Assembly (NCBI GenBank): GCA_964458015.1 | Contig: CAYWGR010000187.1 | Location: 1-11,070 of the forward strand | DNA from: CAYWGR01 sp964458015 | GTDB lineage: Bacteria; Planctomycetota; Planctomycetia; Pirellulales; Thermoguttaceae | DNA length: 11,070 nucleotides | Direction of reading: 5' to 3' | Shown: piece after piece, positions 1 to 6,989 of the stretch | How positions within the stretch are numbered: position 1 is the first letter of the stretch | Layout of the letters: each line of letters begins with the position of its first letter | The notes under the pieces: model-generated | What the model saw: only the letters and a program-made list of their open reading frames with translations | Databases searched by the model: none | Told to the model about the DNA's origin: nothing | Translations under genes and position numbers: made by a program

Positions 1-88
1 CAGAGCCAGTGGCACTCACTGAATAAAACCCCAACAGTGTGAATCACTACACTAGCTGACCATTGAACTGCACGCCGACAACTCCACA

Positions 89-1417
89 TCACATTGGCGG
101 CGGCGGGCCCTTGGCTCCCTTCGGCGGCGTCGGTAAAAACGGATTGCTCGTCTTTTCTTTGTTTCCATCCGACGAGGTCGCTTCCGCTGCCCCGCCGATC
201 TCGGTGGCATCCTCGCCAACGACCACGCGCAATCCCTCCTTCACGCCCGCTCCGCTCACCTCGGTCATCAATCCGTCGCTATGTCCGATCAGCACTTCAA
301 TCGGGCGAACCACGCCGGCCTCCGAGGCGACCCAAAGGGTTCCCCGTTCCTGTTCAACCGCCGATTCCGAGGATGTGTCATCGTTTTTCGAGGCCGTGGG
401 CGCAACGGCATCGCGCATATCGGGCGCAATTTGCGCGGTCTGCGGCTTCCACCGCAAAGCCGCATTGGGCGCACGCAATACGTTGGTCCGATGGTCCACC
501 TCGAATTGCACGTTGGCCGTCAAATATGGCAACAACAAACCGTTGGAATTGTCGGTCGTCACGACCACCGTATAAGTCACGACGTTCTGCGTCATCGTGG
601 CATTCATCCGAATTTGCGTCACCTTGCCTCGAAACATCTTGCCCGAATGGGCATCGACGGTAAACCGCACCGGCATCCCTACTTGGATCTGCCCGATATC
701 CGCCTCGTTGACCGAGGCCCAAACCTGCATTCGGCGCAAGTCCTTGGCAATCAAAAACAGACTCGGCGCGTTCAAGCTTGCAACCACGGTTTGGCCGATG
801 TTGACGCGCCGCGCGAGAATCACGCCGCGAACCGGCGATTTGATCATCGTATAGCCCAAATTCGTTTTCGCGATTTGCAGCGCCGCTTTGCTTTGCCGAA
901 TCGAAGCCTTGCCTACCGCTACATTGGCTCTCGCGGCTTTATAATTCGCCAGCGAAGTGTCGTAATCCGTGTCGGCGATGGCTCCCTTGGGACGCAAGCT
1001 TTCTGCCCGCTTCCATTCCTGCTCGGTCTGATCGAATTTCGCCTGAAGTTGCAGCAGATTCGCCTGCGAATTTTCCAACGCCGCTTCCGCCTGTTCGAGC
1101 GCCGCCTCATAGGATGTCGGGTCGATCTTGGCCAGCAAGGTGTCTTTTTCGACCACCGACCCGTAGTCGATCAATTTGGTCGGCGAATTCGGATCGGGGC
1201 CGAATTCGGTGATCAAACCGGCCACTTGAGCCCCAACGTTGACCACCTCTTCCGGCTCGACCGTGCCCGTGGCGCTGATCGTCGAAAGCAACTCGCCCCG
1301 CGTTATTTCAGCGGTGCGAAAACACGTCGTCAAATCGGCGGCGCTATGCTTGGAGTAGTAGGCCGCGCCACCTACAATCATGCCGATCAAAATCAGAAGA
1401 ATTAGTGCCTTTTTCAT
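89..1417 (-). CDS. MacA/HlyD-family periplasmic adaptor subunit (first copy)
   Basis: Membrane-fusion protein that would bridge an inner-membrane MacB-type transporter and an outer-membrane channel. The 442-aa product has an N-terminal signal/anchor helix (about residues 3-21), a barrel-sandwich (lipoyl-like) half near 46-98, an alanine/glutamine-rich coiled-coil hairpin at about 100-185 (EQAEAALENSQANL), the return half at 190-215 (SPVRGVILARRV, GQTVVAS) and a beta-barrel segment with ASVNEADIGQI and RFTVDAH (234-257) and TQNVVTYTVVV (277-287), all typical of MacA. The tail after about 325 is low in complexity and ends in a proline-rich stretch (FLPTPPKGAKGPPPPM), which is unusual. I chose the ATG at 1417 because GAGAGGAAGAGG lies just upstream; a TTG one codon earlier is open but less likely. 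It is the last visible gene of a minus-strand series after the tetR-like and small genes (24 nt from the latter). Any cognate permease or ATPase gene would lie off the left edge. Confidence 0.9.
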   Translation of the reverse strand: MKKALILLILIGMIVGGAAYYSKHSAADLTTCFRTAEITRGELLSTISATGTVEPEEVVNVGAQVAGLITEFGPDPNSPTKLIDYGSVVEKDTLLAKIDPTSYEAALEQAEAALENSQANLLQLQAKFDQTEQEWKRAESLRPKGAIADTDYDTSLANYKAARANVAVGKASIRQSKAALQIAKTNLGYTMIKSPVRGVILARRVNIGQTVVASLNAPSLFLIAKDLRRMQVWASVNEADIGQIQVGMPVRFTVDAHSGKMFRGKVTQIRMNATMTQNVVTYTVVVTTDNSNGLLLPYLTANVQFEVDHRTNVLRAPNAALRWKPQTAQIAPDMRDAVAPTASKNDDTSSESAVEQERGTLWVASEAGVVRPIEVLIGHSDGLMTEVSGAGVKEGLRVVVGEDATEIGGAAEATSSDGNKEKTSNPFLPTPPKGAKGPPPPM

Positions 1418-1441
1418 CAAAACCTCTTCCTCTCATGCTGT

Positions 1442-1819
1442 TCAAGAAAAGCAGACGCGAACAACCACGACCCATGCCATGCCTTCCGGATGTTCGTATA
1501 AATAACCAATGCACGTCACCGGACCGTCGATGCATTCTTGCTGCCATGTGTAAACCTGGGAGCCGCTCTTCGGATCTCGCCCCAGCGGAGTCGCATGGAT
1601 TTCACCAAACGCTTGCACCCAATCTTCGCGCCGGCATCGAAGAAAAATATGCTGCAAGTGCCGCACGCCGCCCGCCTCGCCGTCGTAACGATAGTAGTTG
1701 AGGCTCAGTTGAGCCCCCTGCGCGCGAAGCGTATGCAAAAACTCTCCCCGAGAGCCCTTTTGCACTGCCGTCGAAACCGGTCCGGTCGTTGGAGATCGAA
1801 AGGACGATCGTGTCGTCAT
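1442..1819 (-). CDS. Small hypothetical protein between repressor and adaptor genes
   Basis: I do not recognise this 125-aa protein. The ATG at 1819 is preceded by GGAGAGG with a 5-nt spacer, a strong ribosome site, which favours this start over a GTG at 1897 that would add 26 residues. The product has no signal peptide or membrane helix. It is rich in aromatic residues and has four Cys (FLRCRRED, QQECIDGPVTCIGYLYEHPEG, VRVCFS). The EHPEGMAWVVVVRVCF ending suggests a beta-strand-rich C-terminus. It sits 24 nt upstream of the adaptor gene and on the same strand as the tetR-like gene, from which it is separated by 216 nt (1820-2035) in which I see no gene or clear promoter. Position suggests co-transcription with the adaptor. 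Function is unknown; I infer only that it is a real gene, from its ribosome site and context. Confidence 0.65.
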   Translation of the reverse strand: MTTRSSFRSPTTGPVSTAVQKGSRGEFLHTLRAQGAQLSLNYYRYDGEAGGVRHLQHIFLRCRREDWVQAFGEIHATPLGRDPKSGSQVYTWQQECIDGPVTCIGYLYEHPEGMAWVVVVRVCFS

Positions 1820-2035
1820 GGGTGCCTCTCCAAAAAATGTCGCCGCAAGAAACAAGTCAACGTCTTCCGTCGGATGGATGCCTTGCAAAATTTTCACACC
1901 TGTTCAATCAGTGGAGACTCACGGTTGCAATGTTACGAATGTCAGGAGCCACCGCCCCCCAATAAACCGCCTAAAACAGCTATTCTTCCGTCTTTATCTA
2001 ACAATTTGAAAATCCGGGCATAAACAATGCACTTA

Positions 2036-2746
2036 TCATGCCATTTCAGGAAAAACCTGCTTTTCAAACTGATCGAGTGCCTTTCTGTTGAAATAACGCT
2101 GAATCGACTCGTCTTTCAGTCCCAGCCCGCGGAGGCTGAACCAAACCATCTGCTCGATCAACGCTTCGCGCGATACTCGAAAATCAATCGCCGGCTTCAC
2201 CGGAACTACATGGAACATGACCATGGCAACCATCTGCTGAATAAACCAACCGCCCAACTCTGGATGAACATGCCCATCCAGAACCTCCCCGGCGTCGGCG
2301 GCCGCCTTCATGCAATCGGCAACCTTTTGCACCCAATGGGCAGGCCCCTCCTGCAACCCAAGTCGGGCAAACTCGACGTCATCCGTCAAACTGTGCAGCA
2401 CCAAACGGGCAAACGAACGCTCATCCTCGTCTTGCACGCGCTCGCTCAATAAATGCGCCGTCATGTGGTAAACCAAAAAAACCAACGCTTCGGCCGAAGG
2501 CGGTAAAGCTTCCAGCCGCTCCGCCATCTTGGCCCCTTCGCGCTTGAAACACGAAAATTGAATAGCTTTATAAAGGGCCTCTTTGCTAGGAAAATGCCGA
2601 AACAACAACGCCTCGGAAACGCCCGCCGCCTTGGCCAATTCCCGCGTCGTGGTTCCATTGAATCCCTTCTCCACGAACACCCCGCGAACCGCCTTGATAA
2701 TCGCCGCTCGACGCTCCTCACCCGACATTTTGCTGCTGGTTTTCAC
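2036..2746 (-). CDS. TetR/AcrR-family transcriptional repressor
   Basis: One-component DNA-binding regulator of the TetR family. Counted from the GTG start (236 aa), residues 9-62 form the HTH domain: RRAAIIKAVRGVFVEKGFNGTTTRELAKAAGVSEALLFRHFPSKEALYKAI is split here as helix 1 (11-25), the recognition part (33-51, TTRELAKAAGVSEALLFRHF) and helix 4 (53-62). The rest is an all-helical ligand and dimer domain of typical length. An ATG at 2779 would extend it by 11 residues, but it lies next to the operator with no ribosome site and near the predicted transcript start. The GTG at 2746 has AAGGAGG at 2758-2764, 11 nt upstream, so I prefer it. Upstream is a promoter whose -10 box lies inside an 18-bp palindrome, so autorepression is likely. 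Being first in the same-strand series with a MacA-like adaptor, it probably controls that efflux system in response to a small molecule; the ligand is unknown. Confidence 0.92.
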   Translation of the reverse strand: MKTSSKMSGEERRAAIIKAVRGVFVEKGFNGTTTRELAKAAGVSEALLFRHFPSKEALYKAIQFSCFKREGAKMAERLEALPPSAEALVFLVYHMTAHLLSERVQDEDERSFARLVLHSLTDDVEFARLGLQEGPAHWVQKVADCMKAAADAGEVLDGHVHPELGGWFIQQMVAMVMFHVVPVKPAIDFRVSREALIEQMVWFSLRGLGLKDESIQRYFNRKALDQFEKQVFPEMA

Positions 2747-2780
2747 GAAATTCCTAGCCTCCTTAAACTCAATCCACATT

Positions 2781-2798
2781 AGTAAGTGTACACTTACT
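2781..2798. promoter_or_regulatory. 18-bp perfect palindrome, likely TetR-type operator
   Basis: AGTAAGTGTACACTTACT is an exact palindrome of 18 bp. It begins 34 bp upstream of the chosen repressor start and covers the -10 box and part of the spacer of the repressor promoter. Length, symmetry and position fit a TetR-family operator. That this repressor binds it is inference. I found no second copy in the window, including near the second adaptor operon. Confidence 0.75.
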
Positions 2799-2813
2799 TA
2801 CATACGGCGTCAA
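2785..2813 (-). promoter_or_regulatory. Promoter of the tetR-like gene
   Basis: Reading the minus strand, TTGACG (2808-2813) is followed after exactly 17 bp by TACACT (2785-2790), a good match to the sigma70 consensus. The transcript would start near 2779, giving a leader of roughly 30 nt that carries AAGGAGG before the GTG at 2746. The -10 box lies within the operator palindrome, so bound repressor would block polymerase. Confidence 0.6.
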
Positions 2814-3015
2814 GATTTTTCTGCCGCAAAGGAAGATGATTTGCCTAGCCCCCCCCTCTTCAGAAGACCAGCCCGACACACCAAAAAAGCGAGAATAGCA
2901 TCCCGAGCTAAGCAAAGAACCTAAAAGATCCCAAAACCTCGGATTGGATACCAATATTCCTCGTCTCGCTCAGAATTACGTTAAGGAAGTCTTTCCAGTT
3001 CTATACCCCCACTTC

Positions 3016-3165
3016 CAGGAGAACTGCAAAGCCACCAAAAAAGGTCATTCTGAGCGAAGCGAAGAATCTCCATGAGCCTATGCAAGTCCCCGTACGTCAA
3101 CGAGATCCTTCGCTTCGCTCAGGATGACTGTTCCTCCGTGGCCAAGGACTTTGCAGTTCTCCTGT
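3016..3165. mobile_element. MITE-like element with terminal inverted repeats and target duplication
   Basis: A 150-bp non-coding element. Its ends are a perfect 16-bp inverted repeat, CAGGAGAACTGCAAAG at 3016-3031 and its complement at 3149-3164. Inside is a second inverted repeat of 27 bp with two mismatches (3044-3070 and 3102-3128, core CTGAGCGAAGCGAAG), so the element could fold into one long hairpin. It is flanked by an exact 9-bp direct repeat, CCCCACTTC, at 3007-3015 and 3166-3174, the mark expected of transposition. It has no coding capacity, so it would need a transposase in trans. Translated, the inner repeat gives HPERSEG/EILRFAQDD-like strings that are often mis-annotated as protein. 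The stretch from 2814 to 3006 before it shows nothing I can name. Confidence 0.75.
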
Positions 3166-3182
3166 CCCCACTTCTCTGCTGC

Positions 3183-3211
3183 TCGACATGCCATAACCGT
3201 GCAGCTACAAT
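3183..3211 (+). promoter_or_regulatory. Promoter of the second adaptor-permease operon
   Basis: TCGACA (3183-3188), a 17-bp spacer and TACAAT (3206-3211) match the sigma70 consensus at 5 of 6 positions in each box. The transcript would start near 3218, about 72 nt before the adaptor ATG at 3290. The -35 box begins only 9 bp after the target duplication of the MITE-like element, so the insertion replaced whatever upstream sequence this promoter once had. No TetR-type palindrome is visible here. Confidence 0.55.
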
Positions 3212-3289
3212 AAAAGTTTGCCGCAAGTCCGCATTTTACCAAAACTTCCACAACATCCTGCTCTCCTTTTTCGTTAGGTTTTGCCTCCC

Positions 3290-4552
3290 ATGCGTTTCTG
3301 GTTGAAGATTGTCGCTGGCTTGGTTGTTTTGGGGATTGTCGCCTGGATTGCCTTGCCGCATCTCCAAAACTATTGGCACGAGCGGAACAAACCCAATTTT
3401 CGCCAAGCGAAAGTGTCTCGGGGCGATGTCACCTCGGTCGTCAATTCCACCGGCACCGTGCAGCCCGTACTGAGCGTCCAAATCGGAGCTTTCGTTTCCG
3501 GTCCGATCCACAAGGTCTTGGTCGAGTTCAACGACCGCGTGAAGAAAGGGCAAATTCTCGCCGAAGTCGATCCGCTGATTCCCCGCGCCCAACGCGATCA
3601 AGCCAAAGCCATGTTGGCCTCGGCCAAGGCCAATCTGATGCAGGCCGAAGCCAAACGAAACCAGGCGAAGCAAGAATGGGCAAGGGCCAAATTGCTCAAA
3701 CCCCGCAAGGCCATCGCCGACACCGATTACGACGCAGCCCAATCCACCTACGAGGCCGCCGAGGCCAACGTCGCGGTATGCAGGGCTGCCATCGAACAAA
3801 ACGCAGCCGCATTGGAACTGGCCGAAACCAACCTGGGTTACACCATCATACGCTCGCCTGTCGACGGCATTATTATTGATCGAAAAGTTGATTCCGGTCA
3901 GACCGTGGCCGCACAGTTCCAAACGCCCGAGTTGTTCAAAGTAGCGCCCGACATGGACAAGAGGATGTACGTGCACGCCTCGGTCGATGAGGCCGATATC
4001 GGCCTTATTCGCGATGCCCAGCGGCGCAAACAGCCCGTGATGTTCACCGTCGATGCCTATCCGAACGATCTTTTCAAAGGCAAAGTGCATCAGGTCCGTC
4101 TGAATCCAACCACCACGCAAAATGTGGTAACGTATCCCGTCGTGGTCGAAGCTCCCAATGCCGAACTGAAGCTTCTGCCTGGCATGACTGCCGGCATTTC
4201 CTTCCAGATCGACAAGCACGACAAGGTGTTGCGCGTTCCAAACGCCGCCTTGCGGTTTTATCCCAAAGCGGAACACGTCCGGCCTGAAGATCGCCCGCTC
4301 TTGGAAGGCGACAATCGCCCCGCCGCCGAAACCGAGGATTCCAACACGGTTGTCGCGCAGCATTCGGCAATCGAAAAGGCCGAAGCCGGCCAGAAACGCA
4401 ATCGCCGCCATGTCTGGATCGTCGATGGCGAACTTCTCAAGGCCGTTGAAATCGTCATTGGCCTAAGCGACAGCAAATTTTCCGAGATGCTAAGCGGCGA
4501 TCTGACCGACGGACAAAACGTCGTAACCGGCGTGGCCCTCACGAAGCCGTAA
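3290..4552 (+). CDS. MacA/HlyD-family periplasmic adaptor subunit (second copy)
   Basis: Paralogue of the adaptor at the left end, 420 aa. It has an N-terminal membrane anchor (about 4-22), the first lipoyl half (54-95, STGTVQPV, VSGPIHKVLVEFNDRVKKGQ), a long alanine-rich coiled-coil hairpin (97-180, KAMLASAKANLMQAEAKRNQ), the return half (186-208, IIRSPVDGIIIDRKV) and beta-barrel elements HASVDEADIGLI (229-240), MFTVDAYP (251-258), TQNVVTYPVVV (276-286) and LLPGMTAGI (295-303). A charged, low-complexity segment (about 327-372) precedes the last domain (HVWIVDGELLKAVEIVIGLSD). Shared strings with the first copy include IADTDYD and TQNVVTY. The ATG at 3290 is preferred to an in-frame TTG at 3281; the ribosome site (GTTAGG) is weak. 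The permease gene starts 18 nt after its stop, so the two are co-transcribed. Its role is export of an unidentified substrate with that permease. Confidence 0.9.
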   Translation: MRFWLKIVAGLVVLGIVAWIALPHLQNYWHERNKPNFRQAKVSRGDVTSVVNSTGTVQPVLSVQIGAFVSGPIHKVLVEFNDRVKKGQILAEVDPLIPRAQRDQAKAMLASAKANLMQAEAKRNQAKQEWARAKLLKPRKAIADTDYDAAQSTYEAAEANVAVCRAAIEQNAAALELAETNLGYTIIRSPVDGIIIDRKVDSGQTVAAQFQTPELFKVAPDMDKRMYVHASVDEADIGLIRDAQRRKQPVMFTVDAYPNDLFKGKVHQVRLNPTTTQNVVTYPVVVEAPNAELKLLPGMTAGISFQIDKHDKVLRVPNAALRFYPKAEHVRPEDRPLLEGDNRPAAETEDSNTVVAQHSAIEKAEAGQKRNRRHVWIVDGELLKAVEIVIGLSDSKFSEMLSGDLTDGQNVVTGVALTKP

Positions 4553-4570
4553 TCGGCGGAGATTCCCGTT

Positions 4571-5818
4571 GTGAACCTACTGCTAACCCTTCGCGTCGCC
4601 TTTCGGGCGCTCCGAAAAAACAAGATGCGGGCCGGCCTCACGGTCCTCGGCGTCGTGATCGGCATCGCCGCCGTCACGGCCATGGTCTCGATCGGCCAAA
4701 GCGCAAGCGATCTGGTTCAGGGCGAACTGCAAGGCCTGGGAACCAACGTCATCGTCGTGTTCTCGAGCAGCCGGCGCGAAGGCGGCGTCCATCAGGGACG
4801 CGGCACCAACCCAACATTGACCGCCGCCGATTGCGAGGCGATCGTCCGCGAGTGTCCCAGCGTCTTGGCCGCCTCGCCGATTGTCGGCGCCTCCGGCCAA
4901 GTCATCTACGGCAACACCAACTGGAGCCTGCGCGAACTGGAAGGCGTCGGCACGGGCTATCTGACCGTCCGCAATTGGCAGCTTCGCCGCGGCGGCTTTT
5001 TCACCGACCGCGACGTGGCCTCCGCGGCAAAGGTCTGCGTCATAGGGCATACGATCGTCGAAAAACTCTTCCAAACCACCGATCCCCTCGGAAAAACCAT
5101 CCGCATCAAAAACATCCCCTTCCTGATTATCGGCGTCTTGGAGCGAAAAGGGGCCAATATCGTCGGCGACGATCAAGACAACATCGTCGTCGCTCCCTAC
5201 ACGACCGTCCGAAAACGTCTCCAAGGGTCCAACTTCGCCAACGTCGATTTCGTGCTGCTCTCGGGCCGGTCAGTTACACTGATGGGGCAGGCCGAGGATG
5301 AAATCAAGCAGTTGCTCTGCGAACGCCACCGCATTCATCCGGGCGAGCAGCCCGACTTTGAAGTGCAAAACATGACCGATATCGCCAATCAGTTAGGCAA
5401 AATCACCGGCATCATGACCTTGCTGCTGGCCTCCATCGCCGGCATCTCCTTGGTCGTCGGCGGCGTCGGCATCATGAATATCATGCTCGTCTCCGTCACC
5501 GAACGAACGCGCGAAATCGGCATTCGTCTGGCCGTCGGAGCTCGAAGCCGCGATATCTTGCGGCAATTCCTCGTCGAAGCCGTGCTGCTGTCAAGCATCG
5601 GCGGCGTGATCGGCGTCCTGTTGGGGGCCGGTGCTTCCGTTCTGCTGACCCATATCGTCAACAGCCTGACCAGCGGCACCCCTTGGCCCGTGGTCATTTC
5701 GCTGAAAGCCGCCTTCATCGCCATGCTCTTCGCCGGCGGCGTCGGCGTCTTCTTCGGCTACTATCCCGCATTGCGGGCCAGCCGCCTCGACCCCATCGAA
5801 GCGCTGCGGTATGAATAG
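4571..5818 (+). CDS. MacB-type ABC transporter permease (FtsX family), no ATPase domain
   Basis: Inner-membrane permease of the MacB/LolCE mechanotransmission type, 415 aa. The first helix is at about 21-41 (AGLTVLGVVIGIAAVTAMVSI), followed by a large periplasmic core domain (about 43-275), then the FtsX domain with three helices: 280-308 (containing GGVGIMNIMLVSVTERTREIGIRLAVGA at 297-324, given here as the family signature run in two parts, GGVGIMNIMLVS and VTERTREIGIRLAVGA), 335-362 and 376-398, ending in the usual YPALRASRLDPIEALRYE. Start is GTG at 4571, with GGCGGAG about 10 nt upstream. Full-length MacB carries an N-terminal ATPase; this protein begins directly at the first permease helix, so it is the separate-subunit form. 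The ATPase subunit is not in this operon: the adaptor ends 18 nt upstream and a convergent gene ends 9 nt downstream. It must be encoded elsewhere. Confidence 0.92.
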   Translation: MNLLLTLRVAFRALRKNKMRAGLTVLGVVIGIAAVTAMVSIGQSASDLVQGELQGLGTNVIVVFSSSRREGGVHQGRGTNPTLTAADCEAIVRECPSVLAASPIVGASGQVIYGNTNWSLRELEGVGTGYLTVRNWQLRRGGFFTDRDVASAAKVCVIGHTIVEKLFQTTDPLGKTIRIKNIPFLIIGVLERKGANIVGDDQDNIVVAPYTTVRKRLQGSNFANVDFVLLSGRSVTLMGQAEDEIKQLLCERHRIHPGEQPDFEVQNMTDIANQLGKITGIMTLLLASIAGISLVVGGVGIMNIMLVSVTERTREIGIRLAVGARSRDILRQFLVEAVLLSSIGGVIGVLLGAGASVLLTHIVNSLTSGTPWPVVISLKAAFIAMLFAGGVGVFFGYYPALRASRLDPIEALRYE

Positions 5819-5827
5819 AAGGATGCT

Positions 5828-6913
5828 CTAAAACGCATCGCCCGAGATGGGGTATCCGTCGGAACTGCCGATCAGACACGACCAAACCGAATTGTTCGGC
5901 CAAGGATAGGTGCTCGAAATGGTTCCGTTGGCATCGACATAATTGCCGATGAATCGAATGCTGCCGTCGGCCAATGCGATATGAACGCCGCCCGGATGGC
6001 AACTGCGCGAACCCGCCTGATCGTTATAACCGCTGGGACAGCAACTCATGCCGTCGCTCAACATCGCCTCTGCTCCAGGCGAGGTGTCGCGCAGATAATC
6101 GCAACCCACCAGATCGTCGGAATGTTCATAAGCCGGATTCGGCCCTTTGGCGTCGCCTACGCCGAAAGCGAACAACGCGCTCGAGCCCGCGCCGCCCAAG
6201 GCCCAACTGCCGCGCCGATCTTTCTCCGAAACGCCGACGCGTATCTCCGCCAACAACATCGTATTGCTGCTTCCGTCGCGGATGCCCGAAAAACCTAAAG
6301 AGACATTCGAGCCCATCACGCCGCGTGAGCGGCTATCGGTCCAGCCCGGCCCAGAGCCGCTCGACGCATCCGCTTCAAAGCCCGTATAGATAAATCCATT
6401 ACCGCCGTTGGCGCCGTAGTTGCCGCGTGCCCAGTTGTCGCCCTCGGCCGACGATTGGCCGGTATAGGCCGCCCGTGAAGCGGAATCGCTCGGGCAATTC
6501 ATCACGCTAAGCGGTACGCCACGCCACTCTCGATTCACCGAGTTCGAGATCGGCACGCTCAGGGTGAACGAATTGTACAGAGCTTGTTGTTCCAAAAACG
6601 GCAAAACAACAATGCACCAGTTGGGGCCCATGTTCGTGGTCGAGCCGGGCGTCTCTGTCGCCGCGCATTGCATGGCCGGCGGAAACATATTGCACTGGGC
6701 ATGATAGTTGTGCAGCGCCAGCGCCAGTTGCTTCAGATTATTGCTGCACTGCATCCGTCGCGCCGCCTCCCGCGCCGCCTGCACCGCCGGCAACAACAGA
6801 GAGATGAGAATGCCGATGATCGTGATGACGACCAAAAGTTCCACGAGCGTGAATGCGCTCGCGGATTTTGGATTTGTCGATTTGGGATTTGGGATTTTAT
6901 TTCTTGGCAACAT
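5828..6913 (-). CDS. DUF1559 protein with pseudopilin-type N-terminus
   Basis: Secreted or surface protein of the DUF1559 family, abundant in planctomycetes. It is 361 aa. A prepilin-type signal spans 1-44: a short basic leader, then FTLVELLVVITIIGILISLLLPA with the conserved Glu at +5 of the mature protein. The family continuation AAREAARRMQCSNNLKQLALALHNYH follows as AAREAARRMQC and SNNLKQLALALHNYH (47-71), and the C-terminal H-x9-DG motif is at 306-317 (HPGGVHIALADG). The residue before the expected cleavage is Ala, not the more usual Gly. Leader residues about 6-19 (KIPNPKSTNPKSAS) are encoded by a dispersed AAATCCC repeat, so they look acquired. ATG at 6913 has GAGG about 10 nt upstream. 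It follows the PEP-CTERM gene by 76 nt on the same strand and probably shares its transcript. The molecular role of the family is not established. Confidence 0.92.
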   Translation of the reverse strand: MLPRNKIPNPKSTNPKSASAFTLVELLVVITIIGILISLLLPAVQAAREAARRMQCSNNLKQLALALHNYHAQCNMFPPAMQCAATETPGSTTNMGPNWCIVVLPFLEQQALYNSFTLSVPISNSVNREWRGVPLSVMNCPSDSASRAAYTGQSSAEGDNWARGNYGANGGNGFIYTGFEADASSGSGPGWTDSRSRGVMGSNVSLGFSGIRDGSSNTMLLAEIRVGVSEKDRRGSWALGGAGSSALFAFGVGDAKGPNPAYEHSDDLVGCDYLRDTSPGAEAMLSDGMSCCPSGYNDQAGSRSCHPGGVHIALADGSIRFIGNYVDANGTISSTYPWPNNSVWSCLIGSSDGYPISGDAF

Positions 6914-6968
6914 GACAGTATGTCCTCACTATCCGATGATGATGTTCCTCGATCAAAAATCCCAAATC
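6886..6968 (-). repeat. Inverted AAATCCC-type repeats around the DUF1559 start codon
   Basis: GATTTGGGATTTT at 6886-6898 and its exact complement at 6956-6968 form a 13-bp inverted repeat. A second pair, 12 bp, is nested outside it (6879-6890 with 6979-6990). The 57-nt loop holds the ribosome site and ATG of the DUF1559 gene. The right block starts at the stop codon of the PEP-CTERM gene (6990-6992). Related TTTGGGATTT units recur inside the fecR-like gene near 8945-8986. Confidence 0.7.
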
Positions 6969-6989
6969 TCCAAATCCTAAATCCCAAAT

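Noticed and set aside
36..53. Hairpin AGTGT-N8-ACACT after the first adaptor as a terminator
   Set aside because: The stem is only 5 bp and no proper T-run follows on the minus strand.
281..1405. Long open frame on the plus strand opposite the first adaptor
   Set aside because: It is fully antisense to a well-supported MacA-family gene, has no recognisable domain and an Arg/His-rich composition typical of a shadow frame.
1820..2035. Structured RNA or tRNA in the gap after the repressor gene
   Set aside because: No cloverleaf, riboswitch-like or conserved motif could be found by eye.
3072..3305. Possible small plus-strand protein upstream of the second adaptor
   Set aside because: Its first part is the MITE-like repeat in translation (EILRFAQDD) and it runs across the adaptor promoter and start.
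3236..4411. Long open frame on the minus strand opposite the second adaptor
   Set aside because: Antisense to a clear MacA-family gene and no family resemblance; a codon-bias shadow.
5822..5839. GATGC-N8-GCATC hairpin between the convergent genes as a bidirectional terminator
   Set aside because: Five base pairs with an 8-nt loop and no T-run on either side is too weak.
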